Assembly (NCBI GenBank): GCA_937899265.1
Contig: CALBPV010000020.1
Coordinates: 1 to 5,916, forward strand
Origin: an uncultured Bacteroidales bacterium
Lineage (GTDB): Bacteria; Bacteroidota; Bacteroidia; Bacteroidales; UBA3663
Direction of reading: 5' to 3'
DNA length: 5,916 bases
Shown here in pieces: positions 5,086 to 5,916 of the stretch (positions within the stretch are counted from its first letter, which is position 1; each line of letters opens with the position of its first letter). Under the pieces are notes generated by a model that was not told the origin of the DNA, did no database searches, and worked only from the letters and a program-made list of their open reading frames with translations. The position numbers were made by a program, and so were the translations under genes.

Positions 5086-5916
5086 ATGAAATTAAAAACT
5101 CTTTTGGAACGTCTCGACTACAAAGTCGCCGGTTCCGCAGATTTGGACAAAGATATCCACGCCCTCGTTCAGGACAGCCGCAAAGCCGGGCGCGGCGACT
5201 TGTTTGTAGCCGTACGCGGCACCACAGTTGACGGACACACCTTCATCCCGCAGGTTGTGGGTCAGGGAGCCTCGACCGTTGTGTGCGAAACCTTGCCGAC
5301 CGACATCACACCGGACGTTACCTACCTACAAGTCACCGACAGCAACCATGCCCTTGCTGTCATGGCTGCCGCCTGGAACGGTTATCCCAGCGAACAGCTC
5401 ACCCTTGTAGGCGTCACCGGCACCAACGGCAAAACGACCATTGCCACGCTGCTCTACCGACTCTTTACGTCTCTGGGTTATCCCTGCGGTCTTCTTTCTA
5501 CCGTTTGCAATTATGTGATTGACCGCGAGGTGCCTGCCACCCATACCACACCCGATCCGCTTGAGCTCAACGACCTCCTGCGTCAGATGGTGGAAGAAGG
5601 ATGCAGCTATGCCTTTATGGAAGTGTCTTCCCACAGCGCCGACCAGAAACGCATCGCCGGTCTCGACTTCGACGGAGGCATCTTCACCAACCTCACGCGC
5701 GACCACATGGACTACCACAAGACGGTCGAAAATTATCTGAAGGCCAAGAAATCTTTCTTCGACATGCTCCCGGCCAAGGCCTTTGCCCTCAGCAATGCCG
5801 ACGACAAAAACGGAGCTGTCATGATGCAGAATACTGCTGCACGCCGTTGTCTCTATTCTGTAAGATCCGCAGCCGATTTCACGGCAAAAATCATCGAAGA
5901 AGCGTTCGAGGGCATG
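5086..5916 (+). CDS. murE: UDP-N-acetylmuramoyl-tripeptide synthetase MurE, N-terminal 277 residues, cut by the right edge
   Basis: ATP-dependent cytoplasmic ligase that adds the third amino acid to UDP-MurNAc-L-Ala-D-Glu; in Gram-negative Bacteroidetes this is usually meso-diaminopimelate. The frame is open from ATG 5086 to the edge. The N-terminal UDP-binding domain includes ALVQDSRKAGRGDLFVAVRG (26-45), with the DSR and GDLFVA blocks usual in MurE. The central ATPase domain follows with the P-loop GVTGTNGKTT (109-118), TTPDPLEL (154-161), MEVSSHSADQKRI (178-190) and NLTRDHMDYH (202-211). Lys221 in YLKAKKSFF is the expected carbamylated lysine. The C-terminal domain, which carries the residue that selects diaminopimelate or lysine, is outside the window, so substrate choice cannot be read. 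It starts 2 bp after the ftsI stop, suggesting translational coupling. Confidence 0.95.
   Translation, partial: MKLKTLLERLDYKVAGSADLDKDIHALVQDSRKAGRGDLFVAVRGTTVDGHTFIPQVVGQGASTVVCETLPTDITPDVTYLQVTDSNHALAVMAAAWNGYPSEQLTLVGVTGTNGKTTIATLLYRLFTSLGYPCGLLSTVCNYVIDREVPATHTTPDPLELNDLLRQMVEEGCSYAFMEVSSHSADQKRIAGLDFDGGIFTNLTRDHMDYHKTVENYLKAKKSFFDMLPAKAFALSNADDKNGAVMMQNTAARRCLYSVRSAADFTAKIIEEAFEGM

Larger units (their letters stand above)
1639..5916 (+). other. Probable operon: 5' part of the dcw cluster (rsmH, ftsL-like, ftsI, murE)
   Basis: Four co-directional genes are separated by 21, 31 and 2 bp with no room for a terminator, and a single strong promoter match lies upstream. The order matches the usual start of the dcw cluster apart from the missing mraZ. 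In related bacteria the cluster continues with mraY, murD, ftsW, murG, murC, ftsQ, ftsA and ftsZ; that part is outside this window and is not seen here. Co-transcription is inferred from spacing and orientation. Confidence 0.8.

Overview
The window looks like a housekeeping stretch of a Bacteroidales chromosome, probably Prevotellaceae or Bacteroidaceae. Three things point there. A FtsL-like protein of the Bacteroidetes type sits between rsmH and ftsI. FtsI carries a C-terminal PASTA domain. Both promoters I can place have the Bacteroidetes form (TTTG, 19-20 bp, TAnnTTTG), and no gene has a clear Shine-Dalgarno sequence. The genus call is inference.

Layout. Positions 1-1111 (minus strand) hold the first 370 codons of an anaerobic class III ribonucleotide reductase, nrdD, which leaves the window at the left edge. 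Positions 1112-1638 are a 527-bp divergent intergenic region, mostly AT-rich. It contains one good promoter for each flanking gene, a long inverted repeat around the nrdD promoter, a GC-richer block bounded by an 8-bp inverted repeat, and short repeats upstream of rsmH. From 1639 to the right edge, four plus-strand genes form the start of a division and cell wall (dcw) cluster: rsmH, an ftsL-like gene, ftsI and murE (5' part only). The gaps are 21, 31 and 2 bp, so they are probably one transcription unit.

How the genes fit together. RsmH methylates 16S rRNA and is a usual leading member of dcw clusters. The FtsL-like protein is a small bitopic divisome protein. FtsI is the septal transpeptidase that cross-links peptidoglycan. 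MurE is the cytoplasmic ligase that adds the third residue of the peptidoglycan stem peptide. The usual first gene of the cluster, mraZ, is not upstream of rsmH here. NrdD supplies deoxynucleotides under anaerobic conditions and is transcribed away from the cluster.

I found no sign of a new enzyme system, mobile element, CRISPR array or RNA gene of a known class. What deserves a second look is regulatory: the inverted repeat over the nrdD promoter, the repeats at the rsmH promoter, the structured block at 1389-1482, and a 12-codon mini-ORF that exactly bridges ftsL and ftsI.
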